Source of the DNA: an uncultured Oscillospiraceae bacterium
GTDB lineage: Bacteria > Bacillota > Clostridia > Oscillospirales > Oscillospiraceae
Direction of reading: 5' to 3'
Assembly (NCBI GenBank): GCA_910585815.1
Contig: CAJUFJ010000052.1
Span: forward strand, 1 to 23,615
Length of the DNA stretch: 23,615 nucleotides
This document shows positions 1-6,816 of the stretch, in pieces. The notes beneath the pieces are model-generated. The model worked only from the letters and a program-made list of their open reading frames with translations, ran no database searches and had not been told where the DNA came from. The position numbers and the translations under genes were made by a program. Positions within the stretch are counted from its first letter, which is position 1, and every line of letters starts with the position of its first letter.

Positions 1-43
1 TTTTGGCTCCACGCCTAACCTTTTCAGTTAGGAACATGTCGCG

Positions 44-88
44 CCCCCCTTGGGGGGGAGCTGTCAGCCGCAGGCTGACTGAGAGGGC
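44..88. repeat. Partial arm of hairpin-rich intergenic repeat
   Basis: A C-run/G-run hairpin (44-57) is followed by TCAGCC-GCA-GGCTGA (64-78) and GAGAGGG. The same arm occurs at 19999-20043, and in reverse orientation at the left side of 10982-11096. Only one arm is present here, so the copy is truncated or has diverged. The first 43 bases of the window show no gene that I can support. Confidence 0.7.
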
Positions 89-91
89 CGT

Positions 92-178
92 CCCTCTCCA
101 CCCATACCGAAAACTCCCCCCAAAGTAGTACGTTTCCATACACTTTATGGAAATGGCGAAAAACTGCGCCCATTTTTG
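92..178. repeat. Direct repeat block A, copy 1
   Basis: This block of about 85 bp is nearly repeated at 11097-11180. Shared landmarks, in order, are CCCATAC, GAAAACTCCCCCCAAAGT, GTACGTTTCCATACACTT and AACTGCGCCCATTTTT. In both places it directly adjoins the hairpin-rich repeat arm, so the two modules may move or amplify together. Here it lies downstream of the LytR-type regulator gene and its terminator. No coding function is supported. Confidence 0.75.
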
Positions 179-182
179 CCCG

Positions 183-210
183 CAAAAAAGCCCGCCGGAC
201 GGCGGGCGGT
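183..210 (-). terminator. Rho-independent terminator of the lytR-type gene
   Basis: Read on the minus strand, an 8-bp perfect stem (GCCCGCCG, loop TC, CGGCGGGC; 190-207) is followed by TTTTTT. It starts 8 bases after the stop codon of the response regulator at 215-217. Confidence 0.9.
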
Positions 211-214
211 GGGG

Positions 215-925
215 TCAGATATTCAATCTCCGTCTCAGCTCTTTTACTCTGTCCCGGCCGATGGGCAGGGGGCTGGAGGACCCCCGGACCCGGAGGGCGA
301 AGCTGTTGTTGTTCCACGGAAAAATGTCCTGAATATAGCTCAGCCGGACCAGGCAGGTCTTGTGGATGCGGTAAAACCCCTGGCCGGCCAGGCGGCTCTC
401 GTACTCAGACAGCGGGGAGCTGTCGGCGTACTCCTCCCCGGACAGGGTGTGCAGCCGGCAGCCCCGGCCGGAGCCGTCGGTCTCGATATAGGCCACCTCG
501 TCCACATCCAGCAGGATGGTGTGCCGGTTGCTGCTGATAGCCAGCCGGCCCTCATTCCGGGCGGGGGCGGGCCGGGCGGCGCACTGCTCCAGCACCTGGC
601 GGATGCGGGCGGGGTCGAAGGGCTTGAGGATGTAGTTGTCCACCCCCAGCTCGAAGGCGGTCACGGCGTACTCCGAGTAGGCCGTAGCGAAGATGATCTT
701 CGCCTCCGGCATGAGCCGCCGGGCCAGCGCGGCCACGGTGGTGCCCTCCATGTCCCCCAGGTGGATGTCCACAAACAGGACGTCAAAGGTGTTTTTCTCC
801 AGCAGAGCCATGGCCTGCACCCCGTTGCCCGCCTCCATAATCTCCGCCTGGGGCAGGTGCTGCCGAATCTGGTGGATCAGTTCCAACCGGGAATATTTTT
901 CGTCGTCAATAACCGCGATGCGCAC
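215..925 (-). CDS. LytTR-family response regulator
   Basis: A 236-residue DNA-binding response regulator of the LytR/AlgR type. Residues 1-120 are a receiver domain with the acidic pair D7/D8, phosphoacceptor D53 (FVDIHLGD), switch T81 and K101 in YILKPFD. Residues about 130-236 form a LytTR domain, which binds phased direct repeats in DNA. The start is GTG at 923-925, preceded by AAGGAGGG at good spacing. It overlaps the end of the upstream kinase gene by 49 bp, so the two are translated from one message, and a strong terminator follows. By family analogy (LytST, BtsSR, YpdAB) the pair controls uptake or export of small carboxylates or cell-surface functions. The neighbouring divergent TRAP operon, which carries 21-bp-phased repeats, is the most likely target. 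Family assignment is firm; target and signal are inferred. Confidence 0.93.
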   Translation of the reverse strand: MRIAVIDDEKYSRLELIHQIRQHLPQAEIMEAGNGVQAMALLEKNTFDVLFVDIHLGDMEGTTVAALARRLMPEAKIIFATAYSEYAVTAFELGVDNYILKPFDPARIRQVLEQCAARPAPARNEGRLAISSNRHTILLDVDEVAYIETDGSGRGCRLHTLSGEEYADSSPLSEYESRLAGQGFYRIHKTCLVRLSYIQDIFPWNNNSFALRVRGSSSPLPIGRDRVKELRRRLNI

Positions 926-2202
926 GGGTGGTCCCTCCTTTTGTCAGACGCCGCCCCCTGGGCCGGGGGCGTCAGCGGGATGGAAAAGGCGACGGTGGAG
1001 CCGGCGGGGGTGCTGTCGATGGTAAAGGGGCATTGGTCGCCGTAGATGGTCCGCAGCCGCTTGCGCACGTTGAACAGCCCGGAGTAGGCAGGGTCGTCCG
1101 GGTCCTGGAGCCTGGCCAGCACCTCGGGCGGGAAGCCCCTGCCCTGGTCGGACACCTGGATATAGGCCCGCTCGCCGTCCTGGCGTATCTGGATGTGTAC
1201 CCGCCGGTCGTCCACCGCCACAAAGCCGTGGCGCACTGCGTTTTCCACAATGGGCTGGAGAATCAGCGGGGGCAGCCGCAGCCGCCGCAGGTCGTCGGGC
1301 AGCTCCCGGGTGACGTGGATGGCGTCCTCAAACCGGGCCTCGGTAAGAAAGAGGTAGTTGTCCACATTGGCCAGCTCCTGCTCCAGGGTGACAAAGGGCT
1401 CGTTGATGGAAAGGGTCTGCCGGAAGTAATTGGCCAGCACCAGAATGGTCTCCCGGGCCCGGTTGGGGTCGGTGAGGCACAGGGCGGAGATGGTATTCAG
1501 GGCGTTAAAGAGGAAATGGGGGTTAATCTGGGACTGGAGGGCCCGCAGCTCGGCCTGCTGGCGCAGCTCCACCTGGTGCTGCTGCTCCAACAGCTCGATG
1601 CGCAGACTGCGGTTCATCCGGTCCATCACTGCGCTGAAAATCACCAGCCCTAGGGAGTTCACCACGATTTTGGGGATAAGGATGGCCTTTTCCAGGGCCA
1701 CCGCCTCCGCGAAGGGCCGGGCCACGGCCAGGATAATGACGCACTGAATCAGCTCCGCCACCACCGTCAGCCCCACCAGGGCCAGGTGCCGCGGAGCCTT
1801 CAATCCGGAAAACCAGCGGTAGTACACCGCCCCCAGCACTCCGAAGGAGAAGGTGCCCAGCCCGCAGGCCAGGGAGGTAAAGCCGCCGGGGTCGTAGAAA
1901 AACCGGTGCAGGCCGCTGAGGGCTCCGGCGGACACCCCGGTGAGAGGCCCGCCTACCAGCCCGGCGGCCAGGGTGCTGATGGTCCGGGTGTTGACGATGG
2001 CCCCCTGGAAGCTCAGCCCCGTGTAGGTGCTGGCGATGGACAGCAGGCCGAACAGCAGCCCCAGCAGCAGCTGGTTGGGGACGGAGCGGTCCTGCCGCTT
2101 CATAATGGCCCGCAGGGGCCGCAGCTCGGTGAGGACGGTGGCGGCCACCAGAAGCAGGCCGGCGTTGGCCAGCAGATAGATCAGCAGATTGTCCTGAATC
2201 AC
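877..2202 (-). CDS. LytS-type sensor histidine kinase (5TM receptor)
   Basis: A membrane sensor kinase of about 441 residues. The first ~195 residues hold several hydrophobic segments of the 5TMR-LYT receptor type, with the pattern RTISTLAAGLVGGPLTGV followed by SGLHRFF. A short coiled linker leads to the His_kinase domain, with the phosphorylated histidine in QINPHFLFNAL (about residue 229). A HATPase domain follows (N-box PIVENAVRHGF, G-box DQGRGFPP, and GLFNVRKRL). The frame can be opened at GTG 2209-2211, but GGGAGG abuts that codon directly. The in-frame GTG at 2200-2202 sits 8 bases after GGGAGG and is the better start. The C-terminal tail past SIPLTPPAQ overlaps the regulator gene. LytS, BtsS and YpdA homologues sense pyruvate or related extracellular signals; the ligand here is unknown. 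Confidence 0.92.
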   Translation of the reverse strand: MIQDNLLIYLLANAGLLLVAATVLTELRPLRAIMKRQDRSVPNQLLLGLLFGLLSIASTYTGLSFQGAIVNTRTISTLAAGLVGGPLTGVSAGALSGLHRFFYDPGGFTSLACGLGTFSFGVLGAVYYRWFSGLKAPRHLALVGLTVVAELIQCVIILAVARPFAEAVALEKAILIPKIVVNSLGLVIFSAVMDRMNRSLRIELLEQQHQVELRQQAELRALQSQINPHFLFNALNTISALCLTDPNRARETILVLANYFRQTLSINEPFVTLEQELANVDNYLFLTEARFEDAIHVTRELPDDLRRLRLPPLILQPIVENAVRHGFVAVDDRRVHIQIRQDGERAYIQVSDQGRGFPPEVLARLQDPDDPAYSGLFNVRKRLRTIYGDQCPFTIDSTPAGSTVAFSIPLTPPAQGAASDKRRDHPCASRLLTTKNIPGWN

Positions 2203-2227
2203 GGCGAACACCTCCCGGCGTGTTTAT

Positions 2228-2249
2228 CACTGCATTTACAAATGTAGTG
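2228..2249. promoter_or_regulatory. Candidate operator dyad over the kinase promoter
   Basis: CACTGCATTT-AC-AAATGTAGTG is an inverted repeat with one mismatch in ten pairs. It overlaps the -10 box of the predicted leftward promoter. It could bind a dimeric repressor or be part of autoregulation; no known consensus is recognised. Confidence 0.5.
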
Positions 2250-2274
2250 TAACACGACTTTCCTCCCATTGCAA
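2246..2274 (-). promoter_or_regulatory. Sigma-A promoter of the lytS/lytR-type operon
   Basis: On the minus strand, TTGCAA (2269-2274), a 17-base spacer and TACACT (2246-2251) form a reasonable sigma-A promoter about 45 bases upstream of the chosen kinase start. Confidence 0.6.
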
Positions 2275-2325
2275 CCCGCCTGCCCTCCTTCTCGCGCTTG
2301 ACTTATTAATTTAGGAAAACTGCCG

Positions 2326-2536
2326 CATGTAGGGCAAGGGCTCTGCCCTTGCCTGTCCTTACCGGCCCTTGCCCACCCTTACCTGTCCTTGCCCACCTTT
2401 ACCTGTCCTTGCCCACCCTTACCTGCCCTTGCCTGTCCTTACCGGTCCTTGCCCACTCTTACCCGCCATCACATTATTCCCATCCCGTTTTATCCCCTTA
2501 CGGGGATAGGCAGGGGTAGAACCCCTGCCCTACATG
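2326..2536. repeat. Inverted-repeat-bounded element with 20-bp tandem array
   Basis: The element starts CATGTAGGGCAAGGGCTC and ends with the near-exact reverse complement (…CCCTGCCCTACATG). The left end matches the perfect 28-bp end of the element at 16601-16683. Its interior is a tandem array of six 20-bp units (2345-2464), each made of two 10-bp subunits of the form NYCCTTRCCN. No open frame or transposase is present, so it is a MITE-like or structural repeat that has acquired a minisatellite. It separates the kinase promoter from the transporter promoter. Confidence 0.85.
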
Positions 2537-2588
2537 ATGTATCGGAGGATATTTCCAGAGGCTCTCCAAATTTGCGAGACGGGCATGC

Positions 2589-2638
2589 TCCGTTGCCCCC
2601 GAATTTTTTACCGTTCCCCCCTCTTTTCCTACCGTACC
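2589..2638 (+). promoter_or_regulatory. Three 21-bp-phased direct repeats, candidate LytTR sites
   Basis: The motif CCGTT/CCGTA occurs at 2590, 2611 and 2632, exactly 21 bp apart, in the contexts TCCGTTGCCCC, ACCGTTCCCCC and ACCGTACCCCC, with T-rich spacers. LytTR regulators bind imperfect direct repeats with centres about 21 bp apart. The last repeat ends about 11 bases upstream of the -35 box of the transporter operon, a usual position for an activator. A LytTR regulator is encoded in the divergent operon. Confidence 0.65.
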
Positions 2639-2649
2639 CCCCATTTTTG

Positions 2650-2678
2650 TTGACGGTTTCCCGAAAAAGGGATAAACT
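2650..2678 (+). promoter_or_regulatory. Sigma-A promoter of the TRAP operon
   Basis: TTGACG (2650-2655), a 17-base spacer and TAAACT (2673-2678). This predicts a leader of about 95 bases before the receptor gene start at 2781. Confidence 0.65.
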
Positions 2679-2780
2679 GTCAGCCGCAGAGGGAGCGCGG
2701 CAATCCCCTTCGCCTTGCAATGTTTCCCCGCTCTCCCGGCAAATCCTACATGCTATTTGTTACAGAAAGGATGAACGAGA

Positions 2781-3848
2781 ATGAAGAAAATTCTTGCACT
2801 GACCCTTGCCCTTGCCATGTCCCTGTCCCTTGTCGCCTGCGGCGGCGGCGGAGAAAAGTCCACCCCCGGCAGCACCGGCGGCAGTAATCCCTCCTCCGCC
2901 TCCCAGGGCGGCGGTTCCGGCAGCCAGGGCGGCGGCGAGGTAAAGGGTCTCACCGAAGCTGAGCGGTCCAAGGAGTTCGTTACCGTGGGTACCGGCCCCA
3001 CCTCCGGCATCTACTTCCCCATCGGCGGCGCCTTTGCCGAGGCCCTGAAGGCCTACGGCTACCAGACCTCCGCCGAGGCCACCAACGCCACCGGCGCCAA
3101 CATCCAGCTGATGCTGGACCAGGACGCTGAGATTGCCATCGCCATGCAGGACGCCGTGATGCAGGCCTACACCGCCACCGGCGCCTACGAGGGCCAGGAG
3201 GCCGCCACCGGCCTGCGCGCCCTGATGCGCCTGTGGCCCAACTATGTGCAGCTGGTTACCACTGCCAACACCGGCATCAAGTCCGTGGAGGACCTGAAGG
3301 GCAAGCGCGTAGGCGTGGGCGCCCCCAACTCCGGCGTGGAGATCAACGCCCGCATGGTGCTGGACGCCTATGGCATCACCTACGATGACATCACCCCCGA
3401 CTACCTGGCCTACAGCGAGGCTATTGACAACATGAAGAACGGCCAGTGCGACGCCGTGTTTGTCACCTCCGGCCTGCCCAACGCCACCGTGATGGAGCTG
3501 GGCACCCAGTATGACATGGTGGTGGTGCCCATCGACGGCGCCGGCCGCGACAAGCTGGTCAGCGACTACCCCTACTACGCCAAGTCTGTTATCCCCGCCA
3601 ATACCTACAACAACACCGAGGATGTGGAAGGCGTCTTTGTGTACAACATCATGCTGGTCCGTGAGGACCTGTCCGACGCCATGGTCTATGACATGCTGGA
3701 GGGCATCTTTGCCAACATCAGCACCATCAAGGCCTCCCACAACGCCGCTGACAAGAACATCGACATCACCTTCGGCGTGGACGATATCCAGCTGCCCCTG
3801 CACCCCGGCGCCGAGGCCTTCTGGAAGGACCAGGGCTACATCAAATAA
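2781..3848 (+). CDS. TRAP transporter substrate-binding lipoprotein, TAXI family
   Basis: A 355-residue extracytoplasmic receptor. The N-terminus is a lipoprotein signal (MKKILALTLALAMSLSLVAC) with lipobox LVAC and lipidated C20, followed by a flexible Gly/Ser linker of about 30 residues. From about residue 53 the TAXI fold begins with FVTVGTGPTSGIYFPIGGAFA. Other family signatures are LKGKRVGVGAPNSGVEI and the closing LPLHPGAEAFWKDQGYIK. The receptor captures a solute outside the membrane and delivers it to the fused permease downstream; TAXI substrates are mostly organic acids, and this one is unknown. AAAGGAT precedes the ATG at suitable spacing. It is first in a three-gene operon with a hairpin after it, which would favour excess receptor over permease. 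Confidence 0.95.
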   Translation: MKKILALTLALAMSLSLVACGGGGEKSTPGSTGGSNPSSASQGGGSGSQGGGEVKGLTEAERSKEFVTVGTGPTSGIYFPIGGAFAEALKAYGYQTSAEATNATGANIQLMLDQDAEIAIAMQDAVMQAYTATGAYEGQEAATGLRALMRLWPNYVQLVTTANTGIKSVEDLKGKRVGVGAPNSGVEINARMVLDAYGITYDDITPDYLAYSEAIDNMKNGQCDAVFVTSGLPNATVMELGTQYDMVVVPIDGAGRDKLVSDYPYYAKSVIPANTYNNTEDVEGVFVYNIMLVREDLSDAMVYDMLEGIFANISTIKASHNAADKNIDITFGVDDIQLPLHPGAEAFWKDQGYIK

Positions 3849-3873
3849 ATAAGCTATCCACTGTATCCGCATG

Positions 3874-3909
3874 GGCGGCGCGGCGGCGGAGGACCGCCTC
3901 CGCGCCGCC
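3874..3909 (+). promoter_or_regulatory. Intercistronic hairpin between receptor and DUF1850 gene
   Basis: GGCGGCGCGG (3874-3883) pairs perfectly with CCGCGCCGCC (3900-3909). After one mismatch, a further 5-bp stem (3885-3889 with 3894-3898) closes on a 4-base loop. The T-rich tract after it (TGTCTGTTTT) is interrupted, so partial termination or protection of the upstream mRNA 3' end is more likely than full termination. It lies just ahead of the GGAG site of the next gene. Confidence 0.65.
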
Positions 3910-3930
3910 GTGTCTGTTTTGGAGCGAGAA

Positions 3931-4434
3931 ATGAAGGGTTGCACCAGACGTCTGCTGCCTGGGGCCGCGGCCCTGGCAGTCCTTGGCGTATTTTTGTGGT
4001 GGGGGCTTTTCGCCCCCGCCGGAACGGTTTTCCAGCTCTACGACCGCCGGAACGAGAAGGTGGTGCTGGAGGTCCCGGCCGGGCCGGGCGACCAGTTCAG
4101 GCTGGAAATTGAACATTCCTTTGAGCACATCCCCTGGCTTGAGTTCTACACAGTCCTGCCGGACGGCAGCTTCAACCTGGACAAGATCGCGGTGGCCGGC
4201 TACGGCGCGGGCATCCCCGCCGAGATGGACGTGCCCACCCGCATCGAGGACGGGATGGTGTGGATGGAAGACATCAACAGCGTCTTTCCAGAGCTGAAAT
4301 GGCTCACCTCCGACACCTACATGAAGGGCCTTGAGCTCAACGGGGAGGAGATATTCGACTTCCGGACCCTGCCCAACGCCAGCCGCATCCGGGGGTCCAT
4401 CATTGAGAAAAGGGGGCATTTCTTCCATGGCTGA
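3931..4434 (+). CDS. DUF1850 protein of TAXI-TRAP operon
   Basis: A 167-residue protein with an N-terminal membrane anchor (about residues 8-29, LPGAAALAVLGVFLWWGLF). The outside domain begins near VFQLYDRRNEKVVLEV and contains the family-typical IEHSFEHIPWLEFYTVLPDG. DUF1850 genes are a recurrent partner of TAXI-type TRAP transporters; their exact role is not established, though a part in receptor-permease coupling is plausible. The frame is open from 3871, but that ATG lies inside the hairpin and has no ribosome site. ATG 3931 has GGAG at 6-base spacing and begins the signal-anchor. The stop codon overlaps the permease start by 8 bases (4427-4434), indicating translational coupling. Confidence 0.85.
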   Translation: MKGCTRRLLPGAAALAVLGVFLWWGLFAPAGTVFQLYDRRNEKVVLEVPAGPGDQFRLEIEHSFEHIPWLEFYTVLPDGSFNLDKIAVAGYGAGIPAEMDVPTRIEDGMVWMEDINSVFPELKWLTSDTYMKGLELNGEEIFDFRTLPNASRIRGSIIEKRGHFFHG

Positions 4435-6442
4435 TACCGAACGCGACCTTACCGTCGAAACCGCCGAAGCCGCGCCCATCGACGCGGCCAAGGGCGCGGA
4501 GATTATGGAAAAGTTTGAAAAGGAGTCCCGCACCCGAAACTTTTCCTTCCAACCCCTGGTGAAGGCGGGCTATATCCTGTGCCTGATCTTTACCGTATAC
4601 CATTTGATTTTTGCCTCGGGCATGGTGTCCACCCAGAACATCAAGCACCACGCCGTCCATGTGGGCATGGTGCTGGTGCTGGGCTTCCTGTTTTACCCTG
4701 CCCTTAAAAAGTCCAGCCGGAAAAAGGTGGCCTGGTACGACTGGATCTGCATTGTGCTGTCTGTGGCCATGCCCTGCTATGTGTTCTACCGCTACATGGC
4801 CTGGACCTCCACCGGCTTCCGGCCCACCACGCTGGACATCATCATGGGCACCCTGCTCATCCTGCTGGTGATGGAGTGCTCCCGGCGCATCAGCGGCCCA
4901 GCCCTCACCATCCTGTCGGCCATCTTCCTGATCTATGGCATGTACGGCCGGTACTTCCCCGGCATCTTCCAGCACCGGGGCTACACCTGGACCCGGATGG
5001 TCCAGTACCTCACCTGCGATATCTCCGGCATCTACGGCAGCTCCGTAAAGGTGTCGGCCACCTTTATCGTGCTGTTTATCATCTTCGGCGAGGTGATGAA
5101 CAAGTGCGGCATGGGCCAGTTCTTCAACGACATCGCCAACTCCCTGGCCGGCCACACCAAGGGCGGCCCCGCCAAGGTAGCGGTGCTGGCCTCCGGCTTC
5201 CTGGGCTCCATCAACGGCTCCGCCGTGGCCAATGTGGTCACCACCGGCACCTTTACCATCCCCCTGATGAAGAAGACGGGCTACTCCAAGGAGTTCGCCG
5301 GGGCCGTGGAGGCCACCGCCTCGGTGGGCGGACAGCTGTTGCCCCCCATCATGGGCGCCGCCGCCTTTGTCATGGCGGAGACCTTGGGCGTACAGTACCC
5401 GGTTATCATCAAGGCCGCCGTCCTCCCCGCCCTGATCTACTACCTGGGCATCATCCTTCAGGTGCAGATGCGGGCCACCAAGGACCACCTCCACGGCATC
5501 CCCAAGGACCAGCTGCCCCGAATCGGCCAGGTGATGCGGGAGCGGGGCCACCTGCTTATCCCCATCATCTTCCTGCTGTACATGCTGATCTGGAGCGGTA
5601 AGACGGTTATTGTGGCCGCCTTCTGGACCATTATCGTCACCATCGTGGTGGCCCAGCTGCGGCCCATCAGCCGCATGTCGGTAAAGGACCTGTGCGACGC
5701 CTTTGTGGCCGGGGCCAAGTCCACCATCTCGGTGGCCATCGCCTGCGCCTGCGTGGGCATCATCGTGGGCGTGTGCGCCCAGACCGGCTTTGCCCTCAGC
5801 GTGGCCTCCGCCATCGTCAGCATCGGCCGCAACGCCGTGCCCGACAGTCCGGCCATCAGCCTGTTCCTTACCCTGCTGTTCACCATGGTCACCTGCATGA
5901 TCCTGGGCATGGGCCTGCCCTCCATCCCCTCCTACCTGATTACCGCCACCATCGCGGCCCCCGCCCTGGTGGAGCTGGGGGTGCCCGACATCGCCGCCCA
6001 CATGTTCTGCTTCTACTTCGCCATGTTCGCCAACCTGACCCCCCCTGTGGCCCTGGCCTCCTTCGCGGCGGCCGGCCTGTCCGGCGGCAACCCCATGAAG
6101 ACGGGGGTGGCCTCGGTGAAGCTGGCCCTGGCCGGGTTCATCATCCCCTACATGTTCGTCTACAATCAGAAGCTGATGTTGGAGAACGTGGGCCTGCTGG
6201 ACGGCATCCAGGTGGTGGTCACCTCCTGCGTGGGCGTGCTGCTCATTGCCGCCGCCGTGGAGGGCTACCTGAGAGGAAGGATGAATGTGCTGCTGCGGCT
6301 GTTCTCCTTCGCCGCCGCTGTGATGCTCATCGACAGCCAGCCTGTCACCGATATCATCGGTGTACTGTGCCTGATTGTCATTCTGGCCCTCCAGATGTTT
6401 GTGTTCCACCGCCACGACAAACCAAACGCAGCGGCAGCCTGA
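4427..6442 (+). CDS. TRAP transporter fused permease (4TM-12TM)
   Basis: A 671-residue integral membrane protein combining the small (DctQ-like) and large (DctM-like) TRAP subunits, as is usual in TAXI systems. A charged cytoplasmic N-terminus of about 40 residues is followed by multiple hydrophobic segments throughout. DctM hallmarks include GFLGSINGSAVANVVTTGTF, GGQLLPPIMGAAAFVMAE and GMGLPSIPSYLITATIAAPA, then FANLTPPVALASFAAAG. It uses a sodium or proton gradient to import the solute held by the TAXI receptor. The start MADTERDL has AAAAGGGGG upstream and overlaps the DUF1850 gene; the frame extends upstream to 4331 only as an overlap artefact. Length is normal for the fused family. No ATPase is present, as expected for a secondary transporter. 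Confidence 0.95.
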   Translation: MADTERDLTVETAEAAPIDAAKGAEIMEKFEKESRTRNFSFQPLVKAGYILCLIFTVYHLIFASGMVSTQNIKHHAVHVGMVLVLGFLFYPALKKSSRKKVAWYDWICIVLSVAMPCYVFYRYMAWTSTGFRPTTLDIIMGTLLILLVMECSRRISGPALTILSAIFLIYGMYGRYFPGIFQHRGYTWTRMVQYLTCDISGIYGSSVKVSATFIVLFIIFGEVMNKCGMGQFFNDIANSLAGHTKGGPAKVAVLASGFLGSINGSAVANVVTTGTFTIPLMKKTGYSKEFAGAVEATASVGGQLLPPIMGAAAFVMAETLGVQYPVIIKAAVLPALIYYLGIILQVQMRATKDHLHGIPKDQLPRIGQVMRERGHLLIPIIFLLYMLIWSGKTVIVAAFWTIIVTIVVAQLRPISRMSVKDLCDAFVAGAKSTISVAIACACVGIIVGVCAQTGFALSVASAIVSIGRNAVPDSPAISLFLTLLFTMVTCMILGMGLPSIPSYLITATIAAPALVELGVPDIAAHMFCFYFAMFANLTPPVALASFAAAGLSGGNPMKTGVASVKLALAGFIIPYMFVYNQKLMLENVGLLDGIQVVVTSCVGVLLIAAAVEGYLRGRMNVLLRLFSFAAAVMLIDSQPVTDIIGVLCLIVILALQMFVFHRHDKPNAAAA

Positions 6443-6462
6443 TTAGGCAAAGCAGCGCCCCC

Positions 6463-6690
6463 GTCTACCAAATGTCTACCAAAAAAGCCGTCGATCCCCC
6501 GCGCCGCAGGGGGTTGACGGCTTTCCATATTTTGGGATGTCTACCAGATGTCTACCAGTTTTACTTTTTTATATCGAAAGCGCCGTCTTTAACGGATTTT
6601 CTCCTTAGTTTTGCAACTTTTTACCCCGGTGCAAGGGGCGTGACACGGCGGTGGCAGGGGCGAAATGTTGAAAAACCTCGAAATTTTTGG
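6463..6690 (+). repeat. S-layer leader repeat, copy 1
   Basis: This stretch is duplicated at 23394-23615 with about 90% match counted by eye; the last ~50 bases (from AAGGGGCGTGACACGG to CCTCGAAAT) are identical. It contains two pairs of GTCTACCA (6463, 6474 and 6539, 6550; 11 bp apart within each pair, 76 bp between pairs) on either side of a long hairpin, then a conserved segment leading into the promoter of the SLH protein gene. It fills most of the gap between the TRAP operon and the S-layer gene. I see no gene in it. Confidence 0.9.
6483..6525. terminator. Hairpin flanked by A/T runs, probable terminator
   Basis: AAAGCCGTC, then CCCCC, a GC-rich loop, GGGGG, and GACGGCTTT form a long interrupted stem 40 bases after the TRAP permease stop. 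Read rightward it ends in CTTTCC, a weak tract. Read leftward it ends in TTTTTT, so it is a stronger terminator on the minus strand. It also occurs in the second leader copy (about 23414-23456), so it belongs to the repeat rather than specifically to the TRAP operon. Confidence 0.6.
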
Positions 6691-6697
6691 ATAAAAT
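6668..6697 (+). promoter_or_regulatory. Promoter of the SLH surface protein gene
   Basis: TTGAAA (6668-6673), 18-base spacer, TAAAAT (6692-6697). The -35 box and most of the spacer are inside the identical part of the leader repeat. The leader before the chosen start codon is about 110 bases, typical of stable S-layer messages. Confidence 0.6.
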
Positions 6698-6816
6698 GGC
6701 GAAAATTGTTTCAAAAAGGTTAAATCTTCGGAGGCTACCAAATGGGACAAATTTCCACCTTTTATCCAAATCCCGGCCCCTCTCAGGCCGAAAAATTTTG
6801 TAAGGAGGAAATCCGA

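Noticed and set aside
2298..2320. TTGACT at 2298 as -35 of the TRAP operon promoter
   Set aside because: No -10-like hexamer occurs 16-18 bases downstream, and the repeat element starts right after. The pair at 2650-2678 is much better.
2345..2464. Tandem 20-bp units considered as a CRISPR array
   Set aside because: Units are contiguous with no spacers, and no cas gene is near. It is a minisatellite.
4400..6415. Long open frame antisense to the TRAP permease (671 codons)
   Set aside because: It is rich in His, Gly, Gln and Asp with no recognisable domain, has no ribosome site, and mirrors the real gene; high GC at third positions keeps the antisense frame open.
6742..6816. Start of the SLH protein at the earlier in-frame ATG
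   Set aside because: It would place 25 hydrophilic residues before the signal peptide. The later ATG has a much better ribosome site. CGGAGG near 6729 leaves a small doubt.
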